Source: Notospermus geniculatus
Lineage: Eukaryota; Nemertea; Pilidiophora; Heteronemertea; Lineidae
Reading direction: 5' to 3'
DNA length: 64,000 bases
NCBI GenBank assembly: GCA_002633025.1
Contig: NMRB01000603.1
Coordinates: forward strand, 82,941-146,940
The position numbers and the translations under genes were made by a program. Numbering within the stretch: position 1 is the stretch's first letter; every line of letters starts with the position of its first letter. Below the pieces are notes generated by a model. It saw only the letters and a list, made by a program, of their open reading frames with translations. It did no database searches and was not told the origin of the DNA. This document shows positions 29,031-40,906 of this stretch, one piece after another.

Positions 29031-29839
29031 CGGACGATACGTTGTAATGGGCGACAGCGCTTCCGATCTTTGTATTTACCCTACCGGTGAGACCGGGAAC
29101 CAGTCTACGAGGACAGAAATAGCGCATGCAGTTTCTGACTCCCTATAGGAGGATTGCCATTCACATGCCAAAAAATGATATGCCACCGGTAAACCACATG
29201 TTAGTTAGTAAGCCAGCCGTCATTGTATCAAGTATACTCCGCTTTCAACACGATTTGATTAAAATGTACTAAATAATTCATGGTCGCGGCCGATTCCTAC
29301 TTCCCCTGGCAATTAGGATGCAGAACGTTCACGTTCAGTCCACTGGAAAAGGCTTCAGCGCTCGCCAGGCAATTAATAGGAAAACGCAACAGGGAGTTTT
29401 CAAATGGAATTAAATTTCTCTTGTGGGAGGCGTAACTCACATGATAGCCATTTTTGACCAAAATTAATCGCCTCTTCTGAAATAGCTACCGGTTCAAAGT
29501 AGTTTCATGCGTTATTTGTTGTTCGCACTCTAGTGTTAGGCCGTTGGCAAAGCTTGCATAAAACGTTGGGTGAGGTGGGCGCGATACCACTGCACTAGGC
29601 CTGCAAATTAATACTTAGTGATACTTGAGCGAAATCATCACTTTCTGTATGTACTTCATCATTCGGCTAAACTTTGAGCATGTAGGATGTACATGTACAT
29701 GTACAGTGCATGCACATAATATAAAATGGAACACGTTAGGCAGCTGTTACATACAGGCTCATATATAACATTACAAACAATGTATATAGAAATGAACTAC
29801 CGGTACTCACTTTTCATTTCATTCCTCATTTTCCATAAA

Positions 29840-29960
29840 ATCAAAATCAGAAAATGAAGGCCTTTGTGAACAGTTAATGGAGAATGCAATGTTCATTCAT
29901 GTTACGGATGATTCGTGCCAAATCGCAAATGACGAGTGAAAAATGAGCTCGTATGTTAAC
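29840..29960 (-). repeat. Dispersed repeat (ATGAGCTCGT / GGATGATTCGTGCCAAATC)
   Basis: The wording TTACGGATGATTCGTGCCAA, then AATGACGAGTGAAAAATGAG recurs inverted at 48735-48900 and 50255-50335 (CATTTGTGATTTGGCACGAATCATCCGTAA). The 97-codon frame beginning at 29953 starts inside this repeat and is not called as a gene. Confidence 0.6.
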
Positions 29961-30407
29961 AGCGGCCTTAGGAAGCGATGACTGGTTGTTTGAGATGAAA
30001 CGCGCTGCAAAAAATGTGGGGATCTTTATATTAGAAGCCTTTTCGCGCAAATCCCACGTGACCTGGAATGGGCCCATAACAAAAGCACATATACGTGGGC
30101 CGTACATCGTGCAATGCATGATGACGAAGCATCAGTGTGAGTGGGCAAATGGAATGTATCAGCGACACGACCATTGTCAGGATACATGTACTTTTTTTTC
30201 TTCTACATCTTCTTCGAACTGCGGAGGAAGACGTTTATCATGCTAGCCTGAATAAATTGTCTGTAATGTGACTGGTTTATGCAAAGCGTGGGATTTAGAG
30301 GAGCAGAATATCGATATCATTCTTCTTCAACCAGGTTTACTCACTGCTGCCTTCTGAATTGTATTCCAGTGGGGAGCAGAGGGGGAAGAAAAATAAACAG
30401 TAAAATG

Positions 30408-30677
30408 TAGTGTCATCCACGGTATTGCACGTTTTGTCGACAGCCGGCGCCACCGGCACTGATTGAATCATTCTCCAAAACCGTAGTTTTGTCTTTCGCC
30501 CCAGTGTTGGAGAATGTATGACTGCAATACAATGCATACGTGGATTCCCTAGGAACGAGAGTTGCTCTACGTGGGCGAGGTTGATAAGGGGTAGTTTAAC
30601 AACATCGTCAATAGAGGTCTCCCTTAACGCCGTTATGTTTATTGCAGGATAGGGAAGAAATACCGTGACCCTTTAAC
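30408..30677 (+). mobile_element. Family-S type B element
   Basis: Left tip CCACGGTATTGCACGTTTTG, then GTCGACAGCCGGCGCCACCG; right tip AATACCGTGACCCTTTAA. The internal wording matches the other type B copies, including CGCCCCAGTGTTGGAGAATG. Confidence 0.8.
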
Positions 30678-30812
30678 ACTGTAGTGATTCGTACACTGAC
30701 AAGAGGGGCCGGATTCACTGTTGACTGTTCCGGTACCACTATTACGCTGTTTGGTGGTATGAGAGAAAAAGTCACGTTTCTGTCACTTGCCTTGCAACCT
30801 CACTATCAGTAG

Positions 30813-31086
30813 CAGGGCCGGATCCAGGATTTAGAAATACGGGGGGCACAACCCCGAGGGCAAAGCCCTCAGTTGGTTCGCACCACAAGTGCGCGCACAC
30901 GAAGGGGGGTCCGGGGAGCTTCCCCCGGGAAATTTTGAAAAATCAAAGCTCTGAGATGCGATTTCCCAGCATCTTAGTCATGAAACACTAGACGATTTCC
31001 AAAAAGTGCAGTAAAAAATCATTGACCCTCAAAAAATGGGGGGGGGGGGCACATGCCCCATGTGCCCCCCTCTGGATCCGGGCCTG
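30813..31086. mobile_element. MITE (CAGGGCCGGATCCAGG ends) with 5-bp target duplication
   Basis: CAGGGCCGGATCCAGG is inverted at the right end as CTGGATCCGGGCCTG. AGTAG flanks both sides (30808-30812 and 31087-31091). The interior is GC-rich and ends in a run of 10 G. The related element at 36950-37207 has the same GGATCCAGGATTT tip. Confidence 0.85.
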
Positions 31087-32196
31087 AGTAGGCCTATATC
31101 AAAGTAGCTGTAAAATACCGACATATTCTCATCCAAAGCATACCCCAGCTTCTAAATGTCACACCATTGAGTCTCCTCCATTAACCAAATGACCAGGAAG
31201 CCACCAGTCATTGGATATTTGCTTTACGTAGATTGAACTAGCGGTAAATATTAGATTTGGTCTCAAACATCCAGTCAGAAATTTGTTCGGTGTATTTCAG
31301 GTGGTCATTATGAACGAGTTCGTCATTTGGTTATTGATAATGCAATTTTGATGCGTTATCAAATAGCTGTTTGGGATGAGGATACGATACGAGGATACAC
31401 AATCAGCCTCAAGGTGCCGCAGAGACAAAAAAAGTTCACCGACAGAGTCTTCTGAGGAAAAGACTGTCATAACGATTACAAGCTGTGTTGCTGTGGGGAA
31501 CCTTTGGGATTTGCTCGCCCACGAACCTTGTTTCTCGCTGTATATCTGATTTGTTCCCACCAGACCTTGTAGACCATTCCAAAAAATGGCAGTATAACAG
31601 TTCTCACCATATGACATCATACTCAGCGGTCAAGCGGGGCATGGACACAAAAGTTCAGGAAAAATAACTGTCTGAGAGGATGCGTTTGGTAGTGTTATAT
31701 CATGCTTGGACAATGAACGGCCACGACGTCATGTGGGAGAACTAGTAGGCCACCATCTTTAAACTGTGTGGCTTATTCCCTTTTCCCCTCACCGCAACAA
31801 GCAAACGGTTTTTTGGTCTGATGGATTTTCTCTGTAGTTGGTATCTGTTTCGTCACGAAAGCCTATTGACTGAGGACCAAATCATACATACTTCCTCGTC
31901 CAACGGCGTCTGCAACGGAAAGTGGTTGGTTCGGAAGTAGTGAGGCCAGAAAATATACAGCACTTTCCGCCGTTCCACCTCCTCGCGGCGAGGAAGTATA
32001 AACTGGACCAGGACTAGACTCACTGCTCCTCGGATTAACACCCAAGGTTATTTCTATTCTTGATTGAATTTTGGGGGTATCGGGCAGGCCGCGCACGAAG
32101 GGCATCCTGCAAAAGTAGGCAGGTCACCCTAGGGCAGCCTGTACCCCATGAAAAATACCTCACAGACTCGGCTGTGGAGCCCGTCTTTCCCCGGGC

Positions 32197-32227
<31 letters not shown>

Positions 32228-32534
32228 ATGTCCTCTCCAAGGCATTGGCATGCCTAGTATGGTGAAATATTTAACTCTTTCATGGTTCTCAGAATGACAT
32301 ATTACGAATTTGTTATCATCATCATCTTTTTGCGTGTCCAGTGGTACACGATCACATGATATGATATTTAAAGTATTTGGTCAGGGAAAGATTCTTATTT
32401 ACCTTAAAATGTCTCCAAGAACTCGGTTCATTAAAAATGGCGCCCGAGACAATAGCCGGATAAATTCAAAACTATGAGGTCAGTGCCGCGTCTGTAAAGT
32501 AGCGACATCACCCGGGAAACACTAAAATGACTTC

Positions 32535-32857
32535 TCAAAGTGGTACTGTATTCCTTCCTCCGCTAAACATACCCGGTTTAGGGAGGACCTCTATTGACAA
32601 TGTTGTTAAACTAAACTTATAAACCTCGTCCCATGTAGAGTAACTCTCGTTCCTAGGGTATCCACGTATGCATTGTATAAACTTAGACAATAAACTTTTA
32701 AATTCTGTAAAAAATTCTGTAGGCCTATTGTAGTCATACATTCTCCAACACTGGGGCGAAAGGCAAGACAAGACTACGTATTGGAGAATGATGCGGTCAT
32801 CCCCGCCGGTGGCGCCGGCTGTCGACAAAAAGTGGAAATATCGTGAACCTTTAGTTT
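32535..32857 (-). mobile_element. Family-S type B element (inverted copy)
   Basis: Read on the minus strand it follows the type B order: GTCGACAGCCGGCGCCACCG, TCATTCTCCAATACGTAG, CGCCCCAGTGTTGGAGAATG and CAATAGAGGTCCTCCCTAAA. A homopolymer of about 18 C and the 115-N gap (32890-33004) lie just to the right. Confidence 0.75.
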
Positions 32858-33274
32858 AAGTGTCTGTGACGACCCCCCCCCCCCCCCCCNNNNNNNNNNN
32901 NNNNNNNNNNNNNNNNNNNNNNNNNNNNNNNNNNNNNNNNNNNNNNNNNNNNNNNNNNNNNNNNNNNNNNNNNNNNNNNNNNNNNNNNNNNNNNNNNNNN
33001 NNNNGAGAAATAACGTGAAGTACTCTTCTCTTTGGGATATCATTACAATGTACTTAGTAGCGGTATTCCACTTATTTTTTTCGTAGGTTGTTAATGGCTG
33101 ACCAATATGTAAAGTGACAGAAGCATGACAGCTGCGTAATGTTTGTGGAAATTTTCTTTCCATAGACCGGGGTGGCAGGAATTATTTTCTCTCTAGAGAA
33201 ATGGTCTGGGTACTAGTCTGGCTGCTGCAGATACGAAACTGCGGCTGAGAGGGCCAGGATATAATTACATGTGT

Positions 33275-33661
33275 ATGCATACCGGTGTCTAAACACCCAG
33301 TTGTGTACCGCGCCCCCTTCGGTTTACGCGCTCTCCACAACTGCTTCACTTTGTAAAATTCCCCGCGTTTGGTCAACAGATGGCGCTGAGAGAGTCGACC
33401 AATGAGAGCGCCGAGCAACCCGTAACCAAGCTGGCATTAGACACTTTTTCATTGGCTGAGCGGATCATGTGATCTAGTAGCCATGGTAGCACAAGAACAT
33501 CCGTTGCCAACGGGCCAAAGAGTTCTGAAAGCAGCGTGCTGATAGGCTGTAAAACTCGCGTCAGGCCCTGACGCCCTGTTGACCAAACGCGGCGACTTCT
33601 ACCAAGTGAAGCAGTTGTGGAGAGAGCGGGTAAACCGAAGGGGGCGCAGTTCACAACTGCG
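33275..33661. mobile_element. Foldback element (CAGTTGTG..CCCCCTTCGG ends)
   Basis: CGCCCCCTTCGGTTTACGCG, then CTCTCCACAACTGCTTCACT on the left is inverted on the right (GTGAAGCAGTTGTGGAGAGA, GGTAAACCGAAGGGGGCG); CCGCGTTTGGTCAAC pairs with GTTGACCAAACGCGG. Half of a related copy, with the same interior words (GTTGGCAACGGATGTTCTTG inverted), is at 37655-37847. Confidence 0.8.
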
Positions 33662-33669
33662 TAGGGAGT

Positions 33670-34062
33670 TTAACCGGTACCGTAAACCAAAATGTAAATC
33701 AATGTAAAACATGTAAATTTACAGAGCTGGAAAACCGACGGAAAAATTACTGCTGGCGTCTCGCCCTGAGTAACCCTGCGTCGCAGCACGGCTGGTTCTT
33801 GCCTGCACTCAAAATTCGCCGTTTTTCCAGACCTTAATCTAGGCAATGTATGCATCCATAATAGAGTGCAAACATCACTTTTGATATTGCGAGGAGAGTG
33901 ACTTGAGAGCAAACTGCTCAATCGAGACTTCACGTGACAAAGAGTAACAAGAGACAATGGGTACATGACGAGTAACAGCGACAGACGAAGTACCAATTGA
34001 CCAATGTCGATCAATGATTTCACTTCGGGTGAACTCGGAGGCTCCGTGTCGTCCGACTTCAT
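33670..34062 (-). CDS. Possible gene start, hydrophobic N-terminus, unidentified
   Basis: From the ATG at 34062 a 130-codon frame opens with an acidic head (MKSDDTEPPSSPEVKS) and a hydrophobic stretch (LVLRLSLLLVMYPLSLVTL) that could be a membrane anchor. The second half is less protein-like and runs into repeat DNA, so the real coding part may end at an unseen donor near 33930. I do not recognise the family. Confidence 0.25.
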   Translation of the reverse strand: MKSDDTEPPSSPEVKSLIDIGQLVLRLSLLLVMYPLSLVTLCHVKSRLSSLLSSHSPRNIKSDVCTLLWMHTLPRLRSGKTANFECRQEPAVLRRRVTQGETPAVIFPSVFQLCKFTCFTLIYILVYGTG

Positions 34063-34261
34063 CTCCTAAAACTCGTAGCACACACATGTGGGAATCGCAG
34101 TGAAATCACCTTTGCGAGTCTGTCTGTGAGCTAAAAACCTGTCTCACCTCTCTGCGAGTTAAATGTCCGCGAAACTGCTTGCGGACACCAATATCGCGCC
34201 ATGAATTTGTGTATGCTGCTGACGTACATGTACACTGCATGCAGATTAGGGGCAGAGGTAT

Positions 34262-34330
34262 TTGTATTTGTTTTAGATTTTTCCGTCAGGGCCGTAGCCA
34301 TAGCATTATTGGCCCTGGTAAGTACGGAAG
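34262..34330 (+). repeat. Dispersed repeat (TTTTTCCGTCAGGGCCG / ATAGCATTATTGG)
   Basis: GTATTTGTATT..AGATTTTTCCGTCAGGGCCG and CATAGCATTATTGGC occur here, at 42462-42525 and inverted at 48205-48250. Confidence 0.65.
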
Positions 34331-34339
34331 AGGCCAAGC

Positions 34340-34760
34340 TAATCATGCTCCTCACTTGGATGGTGTCTTTTACTTGACCTCGCAAAGAAACAAATTACAA
34401 GCATGGAAGTTCCATGGTGCAAGGCACAACGGCTGACAGTCCCATGCGACGGACGTGAAGAGCCGGGAATAAAACCCACATGGCCCGGGCGGGATTCGAA
34501 CCCGGGACCTTCCTCGTTGGCCCTTTCGTCGTACAGACGTTCACCGGGCGTACGGATTACCGATGTGGGAAGCTGCATCGTCGCAGCGCCACCCTCTTTG
34601 ACCTTTTGTGCGCAGTTAAAATTGGGTCGGAGTGAGTCTCCGCCCGACAGACACCCAGACAACATTCTATCCCTTTCCATTAAACAGGCTATACACTTAT
34701 ATAGCTTATTAGCTCTTTCGTGCCCCGTAGGCTGATTACACAAGACAGACAATTTCTCGT
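34340..34760 (-). mobile_element. Possible tRNA-derived SINE
   Basis: On the minus strand, 34492-34503 reads GGGTTCGAATCC, a close match to the RNA polymerase III B box, within CCCGGGTTCGAATCCCGCCC. A weak A-box candidate lies about 50 bp upstream. It is not a complete cloverleaf that I can fold by eye, so I call it SINE-like, not a tRNA gene. Confidence 0.35.
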
Positions 34761-34916
34761 CAGTGTCGTGGTGACAGTGTTGTAAGACTAAACCTAATCA
34801 CTTTAGTTAGATACATTATAGCAACGGCCATAGGTCCCTGCTTTGATGTGGTGGTTAGCGAGTATCAGAAGTGCGTGATAGAAGGTTAATGATGGTCTGT
34901 TCTAGGAAGGCTTTGG

Positions 34917-35915
34917 TCAGTAGTCACCCACACTCCATGCAGACGAGCAGGTAGTGTAGGCACTCTTCGTGGTCATACATGATGACGCTGAAGGGGTTAT
35001 TGTCGTCCAGGGTACACATAAAGTGTACCCAGGTTCGATGTCGTCAAGTGAAATTGTACCCTGGGTCCACTTTCTTGTTACAAACTGTACCCAGGTTAAA
35101 TTTAGAGACCTAGGGACGAGCTCATTCTCAAGATTTCGTGGGATACGTGAATTAGCGTATGTTGGTTCCAGGATCCTGTTGCTATGACCTTGGAGGAATA
35201 TACTGACAGGAGGGACAGCGAGCTAATTGCCCCTCTATAATCCCTTTTTCACACCTCCCCAAACAATGGAACACAAAGTGCAGTGTTTGCCCAGCAAGCT
35301 ATGACACCCATGATGAAACAAACCCATCATGGCCATGCACAATGGCACATCCACATGTAGGCCTACATGGAAATGACAGGTTTTCTTGTCTAGCTGGCGA
35401 GTTGATTAACTTTCACTGTAACCATCCGAGGTTGAAAACTGTCCAGCCAGTCAAAAATAAAATTCGTTCAACTTCTCTTCTTTAGCTTTTTGCACGGCCA
35501 ACTTGCAGGCACAATATCAAGTGACTTCACCGAGAACAACCTCGCCCCGAGGTCTCTAAATCAGAACCTGGGTACAGTTTGTAACAAGAAAGTGGACCCA
35601 GGGTACAATTTCACTTGACGACATCGAACCTGGGTACACTTTATGTGTACCCAGGACGACAATAACCCCTTCAGCCATGATGACCAGCAGTCACCCACAC
35701 ACCATGCAGACGAGGAGGTAGGAGTGTAGGCACTCTTCGTGGTCATACATGATGACCAGCAGACACCCACACTCCATGCAGACGAGGAGGTAGGAGTGTA
35801 GGCACTCTTCATGGTCATACATGATGATCATCAGACACCCACACTCCATGCAGACAAGCAGGTAGGAGTGTAGGCACTCATCGTGGTCATACAAGATAAT
35901 CATCAGAAACCCGCA
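34917..35915 (-). repeat. 72-bp tandem repeat split by a foldback insertion
   Basis: Units of 72 bp (core CACTCCATGCAGACGAGGAG, then GTAGGCACTCTTCGTGGTCA) start near 35690, 35762, 35834 and 35906. One stray unit lies at 34920-34985. Between stray unit and array sits an inverted-repeat element with arms of about 125 bp (34990-35117 and 35544-35674; GAAGGGGTTATTGTCGTCC / GGACGACAATAACCCCTTC). Read on the minus strand every unit encodes a peptide like MYDHEECLHSYLLVCMECG; I do not recognise it. Confidence 0.75.
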
Positions 35916-36949
35916 CTCCATGCGAATCTCTGAGGCGCCCACGTTGGCACCAGTCGTGCCACAAATGCATTGGTCCGGTATGGTGTGGTCTTTGGTTACC
36001 AGGGCACTGTCGTCAGATGCCAAACCATTGGAGCCAATCAAATTCGTTGTTTCTAATGATTGGAAGGTCAAGGTCAAATTTCATGCTGACTGTTGCTTTG
36101 TGCTTATTCGTCAATGCTGACTGGTGCCTTGTCCTTCGTTGGTCAGCCCAGAGACCAACAGGCCAACGCACAGATCAAAAGGGCCCTCAATGACGCCTCT
36201 AAATGCACTGAGATCATCAATAGTGGTACATATTCTGTGCATAATCATGCTTGCCATTGGGGCTTTACTGCTGACGCCTCCAGTGGCAAAGGGGCAATTC
36301 TGCATTCGGTTCATCTTCTCTGCATGTCAGGAGGCTTCGATCCGTGTTGACACAAAGGCAGTTTGATTAAGTAAGACATCCCGATGGTGTCACAATAGGC
36401 ACAGCCATGTCTAGTTAATCAGGTTCTGGTTTGAGAGCTCCCAAACATATGTACACGAGATTGTGGCATTCATGCACTGCATGGCAATGGGAGAAATCAC
36501 TGCGATGTCGTATACTGGTCTATTCAATAGTTACGTACTGTACACAGATTAAGTCTGTGACGCAACAAGTTTTAGTAAACAATAGCTTCACGGTCGTGAA
36601 TCCATTTCAAGCCTTTGTTAACCGGCGTTTTCGTATACCGTATGTAAAGGAAGCCAAATGAATCACAACATGCACAATGAACTTACCCCTCGTATGGTTC
36701 ATAAGCCTTCAGGGGCATAGAAGGACAAAGAGAGCCTGACTTTGTAGACGTGGGGACTTAATTTTCTTTCTTTGGGGCTATCAGTTCCAGATGAGACAAC
36801 ACTGAATAAGTGAAAAAAAATGTCACGTCCGAAATCATGGATTTCGCTTTTTGTAATAATTTTCTAGACACTGGGAGATGCAGCTCGATCAAGGTACTGT
36901 CGATTGGACACATGGCGATTGTCAATCAAGTAGCCTGATGGGCTTCATC

Positions 36950-37208
36950 CAGGCGCGGATCCAGGATTTTTGGCAGTGGGGGGTCAGGGCCGCCGAGGGC
37001 GGTCGTTTCAGGCGGGCGGCGAAGATACCCGCCCCGAATTTTGAAATCTAGAAAGCCGTAGACGCGATTTCCTGGCATCTCAGTATCAAAACAGAAGCTT
37101 TATTCTTGCATTTTTTGCTTATTGTCGGAAATTATGGAAAAAAAACAATTGGCAGTGGCGAGCAGGGGGGTCACGACCCCCAAAACCCCCCTCTGGATCC
37201 GCGCCTGC
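36950..37208. mobile_element. MITE (CAGGCGCGGATCCAGG ends) with 9-bp target duplication
   Basis: CAGGCGCGGATCCAGG is inverted as CTGGATCCGCGCCTG at the right end. GGCTTCATC flanks both sides (36941-36949 and 37209-37217). The interior is GC-rich at the left and AT-rich in the centre, with no coding sequence. Its tips resemble those at 30813-31086, though the target duplication length differs. Confidence 0.85.
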
Positions 37209-37654
37209 GGCTTCATCGGACGCATTACCATGTTAACGGCGGCTCAGTCAAACGGTGCATAGGAAACCGAAGCGACTCTTCGCCACTTGGCGATGCAACT
37301 AGTTTAGCCACGCGTCGCCAGCAATCCTAGAAGACAAGGAAGAAATCACTAGTACAGATGTAGCTTCATCTCTTGCTTGGTCGAGCGAGTCACTCGTTTG
37401 GGATCGCGCCGTTACCACTTGCGGAAAGCTGATTGAGGTGGATTGGCAATTACCAGACGTAACGAGACCAGCTGGGATCTGGTGGAGGTGTATCCTCGGT
37501 AATCTTCGCCCTGATCGACTCTCATGTTAACGTGACGGATTGGTCTCTGTTGTGCTGGCAGGTGATAGACTCCTAACGAAGCCTTATTGAAGCTCTTCGC
37601 CCTAGGTTTTTTACCCTTTTGTCAGGAGTAAGAACTCAACCAAGATCTCGATGC

Positions 37655-37847
37655 GATTCTAGGACTCTTTGGCCCGTTGGCAACGGATGTTCTTGTGCTA
37701 CCATGGCTACGAACCGCTCGGCCAATGAAAAAGTGTCTCAGGCCAGCTTGGTTACCGGTTGCTCGGTGAATTTTACGAAGTTAAGCAGTTGTGGAGAGCG
37801 GGTAAACCGAAGGGGGCGCGGTACACAACTGCGTAGGGAGTTTATAA
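37655..37847 (+). mobile_element. Fragment of the 33275-33661 element family
   Basis: Holds GCCCGTTGGCAACGGATG, CAATGAAAAAGTGTCTCAGG and the end GGTAAACCGAAGGGGGCGCG / CACAACTGCGTAGGGAGTTT; the left half is missing. Confidence 0.7.
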
Positions 37848-38617
37848 TATAACATGCATGACAACAAATCGCTCGCTTATCCATTTTTGATGACAATAAT
37901 AAAATTATGGTTAAAAAGATAACAGATGAAATAAGTGTGCATGTAATTAAAAATGAATTTTAAAAACTAAATCACGAACTTGGGTAAAAATAATAATAAA
38001 ATTGAAAACCTACATGAATAGGTGGTGTTCATGTATGTTTATTGCTGCTGGAAAGCTGCCTTTCTTTGAATGAAAGATCTATAATGAATAAGGAAGTTTC
38101 AGTGGTGTTTTTCCATTAGAATCGTTCAAGCTTCATATGTTTGACTCTTCTGTTGTCAGAAACACCTGTATTCTGAATGCACCTTAACCTGTAGGTACAT
38201 AACTCATGTTTCATCATCAGAAACACTGCACCAAGTTAATTACAACAGGTTGGGGTTCCCTCACATTCAAGGTATTTCTGCAATTCGCCACTCATCGAGA
38301 TGAAGGTTGCTTTCCTCGCATTGTCTGTTGAAGAAAAACACCTGCAGCGGGTTTTGTACTCGTATGAAGGGTGTAAGCCTGGTTTATAGGCCTACTCCAT
38401 CCGTGTCTGCCATTGTACGACCAATAACAACGTACACGGGAAAGCAAACAATAACATTTGATATCTTTTCAGTCTAGATACCCAGGTAGGCCTACAATTT
38501 CCTCAGGCAGATCCTGGCTATCTACTCTCATGTTTCTCTTTCTTACTCTGCACTGAGTTCATTTCAACTTTCATTACACGATATGAATCATTCTACGGAA
38601 CAAAAAACTTGCTTGTA

Positions 38618-38712
38618 ATTTGTAATTCTAATATGTAATTTGTGATTTGTAATTTGTAACTTGTAATATGTATTTCTAATTTGTAATTCGTATTTGTAAT
38701 TTGTAATTTGCT
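38618..38712. repeat. TTGTAATTTGTAA simple repeat
   Basis: About ten imperfect copies of (TTGTAATT). Non-coding. Confidence 0.85.
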
Positions 38713-39049
38713 GCAGCGTAAGGTGAGTTGGACAATATAAACAAGGTCATGAGAATGCACACAATTCGTTTTTTTTAATTCTAAAGGAAACGTTAAACAA
38801 CGAATGACAGTTTGTTCGAAAGCTTGTTTTAAATTAGCCCGGTATCCACTATTTCTCGACAGCCGGTGTGATGAAATCTAATGTTCCCGATACCAGATGT
38901 CCGCTTCTTTTGTTCAGGGGACATCTCGTGACAGAAGTTCCTGTCTGTTAGTGTCCGGCCTATTGTAGCTGCCGCTTATTCCCTCAGAATCTTTTGTTGG
39001 GGGACATCTCATATCGGGGTACATGACATTCTACTACACCGGCAACCCC

Positions 39050-39226
39050 ATTGCCGTGTACGCCACTCTCCAACCCCAGAGACTAACTACGTTGTTGGCG
39101 AATGGACCCGATGTACTACGTACATTTCGTAATATTTTTTTGTAGTTTGTATTGCTGCCGCTAGGTGGCTCCCTCTTCGTCGGCAATCAAAATACCGGCA
39201 AGAGATCGCATACTGTGCTCCTTTAC
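39050..39226 (-). mobile_element. Family-S type A element, left end truncated (inverted)
   Basis: CGCCACTCTCCAACCCC, ACTAACTACGTTGTTGGCG, GTACTACGTACATTTCG and GCTGCCGCTAGGTGGCTCC match 28190-28400. The right tip reads CATACTGTGCTCCTTTA. Confidence 0.75.
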
Positions 39227-39488
39227 TATTTGACACGGTCGGAGAGTTTAGGCGATAAGTGACGAAGGCGTAAATATTTACTGTAATTACTATTGTGGTC
39301 GATATATCGAACGGAGGCAGTCACGAGCATCTGATTTGAGAAGAATAGTAATTAATGATTCCCACTAATGGAACTACAATGTATTGTGAAGGTCGGGTTG
39401 TTGATGGCATGTAGGGTGACCAGGAAAATAGATCCCAAAACAAACTCGTGGTTCAGTGGCCACAGACTACACGAATAAATTTCAACTT

Positions 39489-39670
39489 GCGGCTAAAGCT
39501 AGAAGCACATATCCGATAAAATGGTGCGATTTGCCGTCCGACAGGGGTGTTTTTAAAGTTGACTGACCCAACGCTGTCGACTCGGCATTCATCCGGGCCA
39601 GTCGATTTTAAAAACACCCCTGCCGGACGCCAAATCGCACCATTTTTATCGGACATGTGCTTCTAGCTTA
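39489..39670. mobile_element. Palindromic MITE (AAGCTAGAAGCACAT ends)
   Basis: AAGCTAGAAGCACATATCCG is inverted as CGGACATGTGCTTCTAGCTT; arms of about 75 bp continue through AAATGGTGCGATTTG and ACAGGGGTGTTTTTAAA around a loop of about 30 bp. Confidence 0.8.
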
Positions 39671-39948
39671 AGGAATAGTCAGCTCTGTGTAGGCCTACAT
39701 CGGCATTCCAACATTTAGTGTACATGTAACAAATTATGATGGACAAATGTTGTCTAGTTTGTACAGAAAAGAATATTTTTTTTGAACAACATGTTGTTAA
39801 AATGTAGCTAATTTGTTGGCCGGTATATGCAGGTGGCCCGGGTATACAGGGTCTCAAAAGACCTTATTGCACTCTGGTTGGTTATTCAACAATATTGTAC
39901 TAGTATTGTTCGTATCCAAAGAGAAGGCGAGCACAAAAATCGACACAC

Positions 39949-40147
39949 AATATAATAAAGTATATAAAGTCAATTTCCAGAATATTTAGCAAATTTTCGA
40001 CCCCAACCGGGGTCTTCTTCAGGCTGGAACTTTACAATCTGAAACTCTAGAAAAGAGTTTCAGATTGTAAAGTTCCAGCTTGAAGAAGACCCCGGTTGGG
40101 GTCGAAAATTTGCTAAATATTCTGGAAATTGACTTTATATACTTTAT
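39949..40147. mobile_element. Near-perfect palindrome, about 195 bp
   Basis: Arms 39954-40047 and 40052-40147 pair almost base for base around a 4-bp centre (GAAACTCTAGAAAAGAGTTTC). Each arm contains CGACCCCAACCGGGGTCTTC, the repeat also seen at 21684 and 40832. TAGTATTGTTCGTAT and TAGTATTGTCCGTAT flank the two sides. Confidence 0.9.
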
Positions 40148-40906
40148 TATAGTATTGTCCGTATGTGGTAGAAACGGTTGCAAGTGTACACGCAGCCACA
40201 GCGTCTGTTAGTTTCAGTCCAACCACGTAGAGTTGCAGCATGCAAAATTTCTTATGAAGCAATAAGCCATATTAATTTCGCAGTCCACTTTTTCGCTATA
40301 AGAATGAGACATCCGCATCATTCAATTTCGATGCGTGATGCACAAGAAGCTAAAATCATTCAAAGAATGAAGCCACCTGGAGTTGATGGATATGTCCTTT
40401 ATTACATTTTGCCGTGAATGGTAAAACCGCCACTAAGCCGCATTGACGGCAAAAAGCACCTGCAACGTTTCTCACGGCAGATGTATACACGTATGTACAT
40501 GTACATTCTGCAATGCACTTTCTTCAGCGACTGTCGTTCGTCGGGACATAATCGGATAGAGCACGAATGTAAGATTTCTCAGTGTTAGACTCGTTGCTTT
40601 TTTATACTTGTCGTCCTTATTGCTTTCTAGTGCTCTCACTAATTCTTCGCTGATGTTGAAATGTACTGAAGAGATCAGTACTGACATTGAAACCTCTATA
40701 TTCACTACTTTACAAAATGGTTGCACTCAGTAACCAATCATGTTCACCTTTCACAAGGACAATTGTCAACCGTCTTCAAACAAATGCGATAAAACTTTGA
40801 GATTCCATTTACTTCCCATGCGTTAACACTTCTGGGATCTCGACTAGAAAGTGCCTGAGGAAGACCCCGATTGGGGTCGAAAATTTGCAAAATTCGGAGA
40901 TGACTT

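Noticed and set aside
29953-30246. 97-codon plus-strand frame
   Set aside because: It begins inside a dispersed repeat and shows no recognisable domain.
31863-32105. 80-codon minus-strand frame with a GC-rich middle
   Set aside because: Starts with an ATG but has no recognisable domain, no partner exons and ambiguous composition.
34480-34560. tRNA gene on the minus strand
   Set aside because: Only the B-box arm is convincing; acceptor and D arms do not form a cloverleaf, so it is listed as SINE-like.
36060-36365. Possible CD225/dispanin-like segment, with a hydrophobic stretch (SIVVHILCIIMLAIGALLL) in one frame and an amphipathic stretch in another
   Set aside because: It needs an unexplained frame change and lacks the first membrane segment; the resemblance is too weak to call even a pseudogene.
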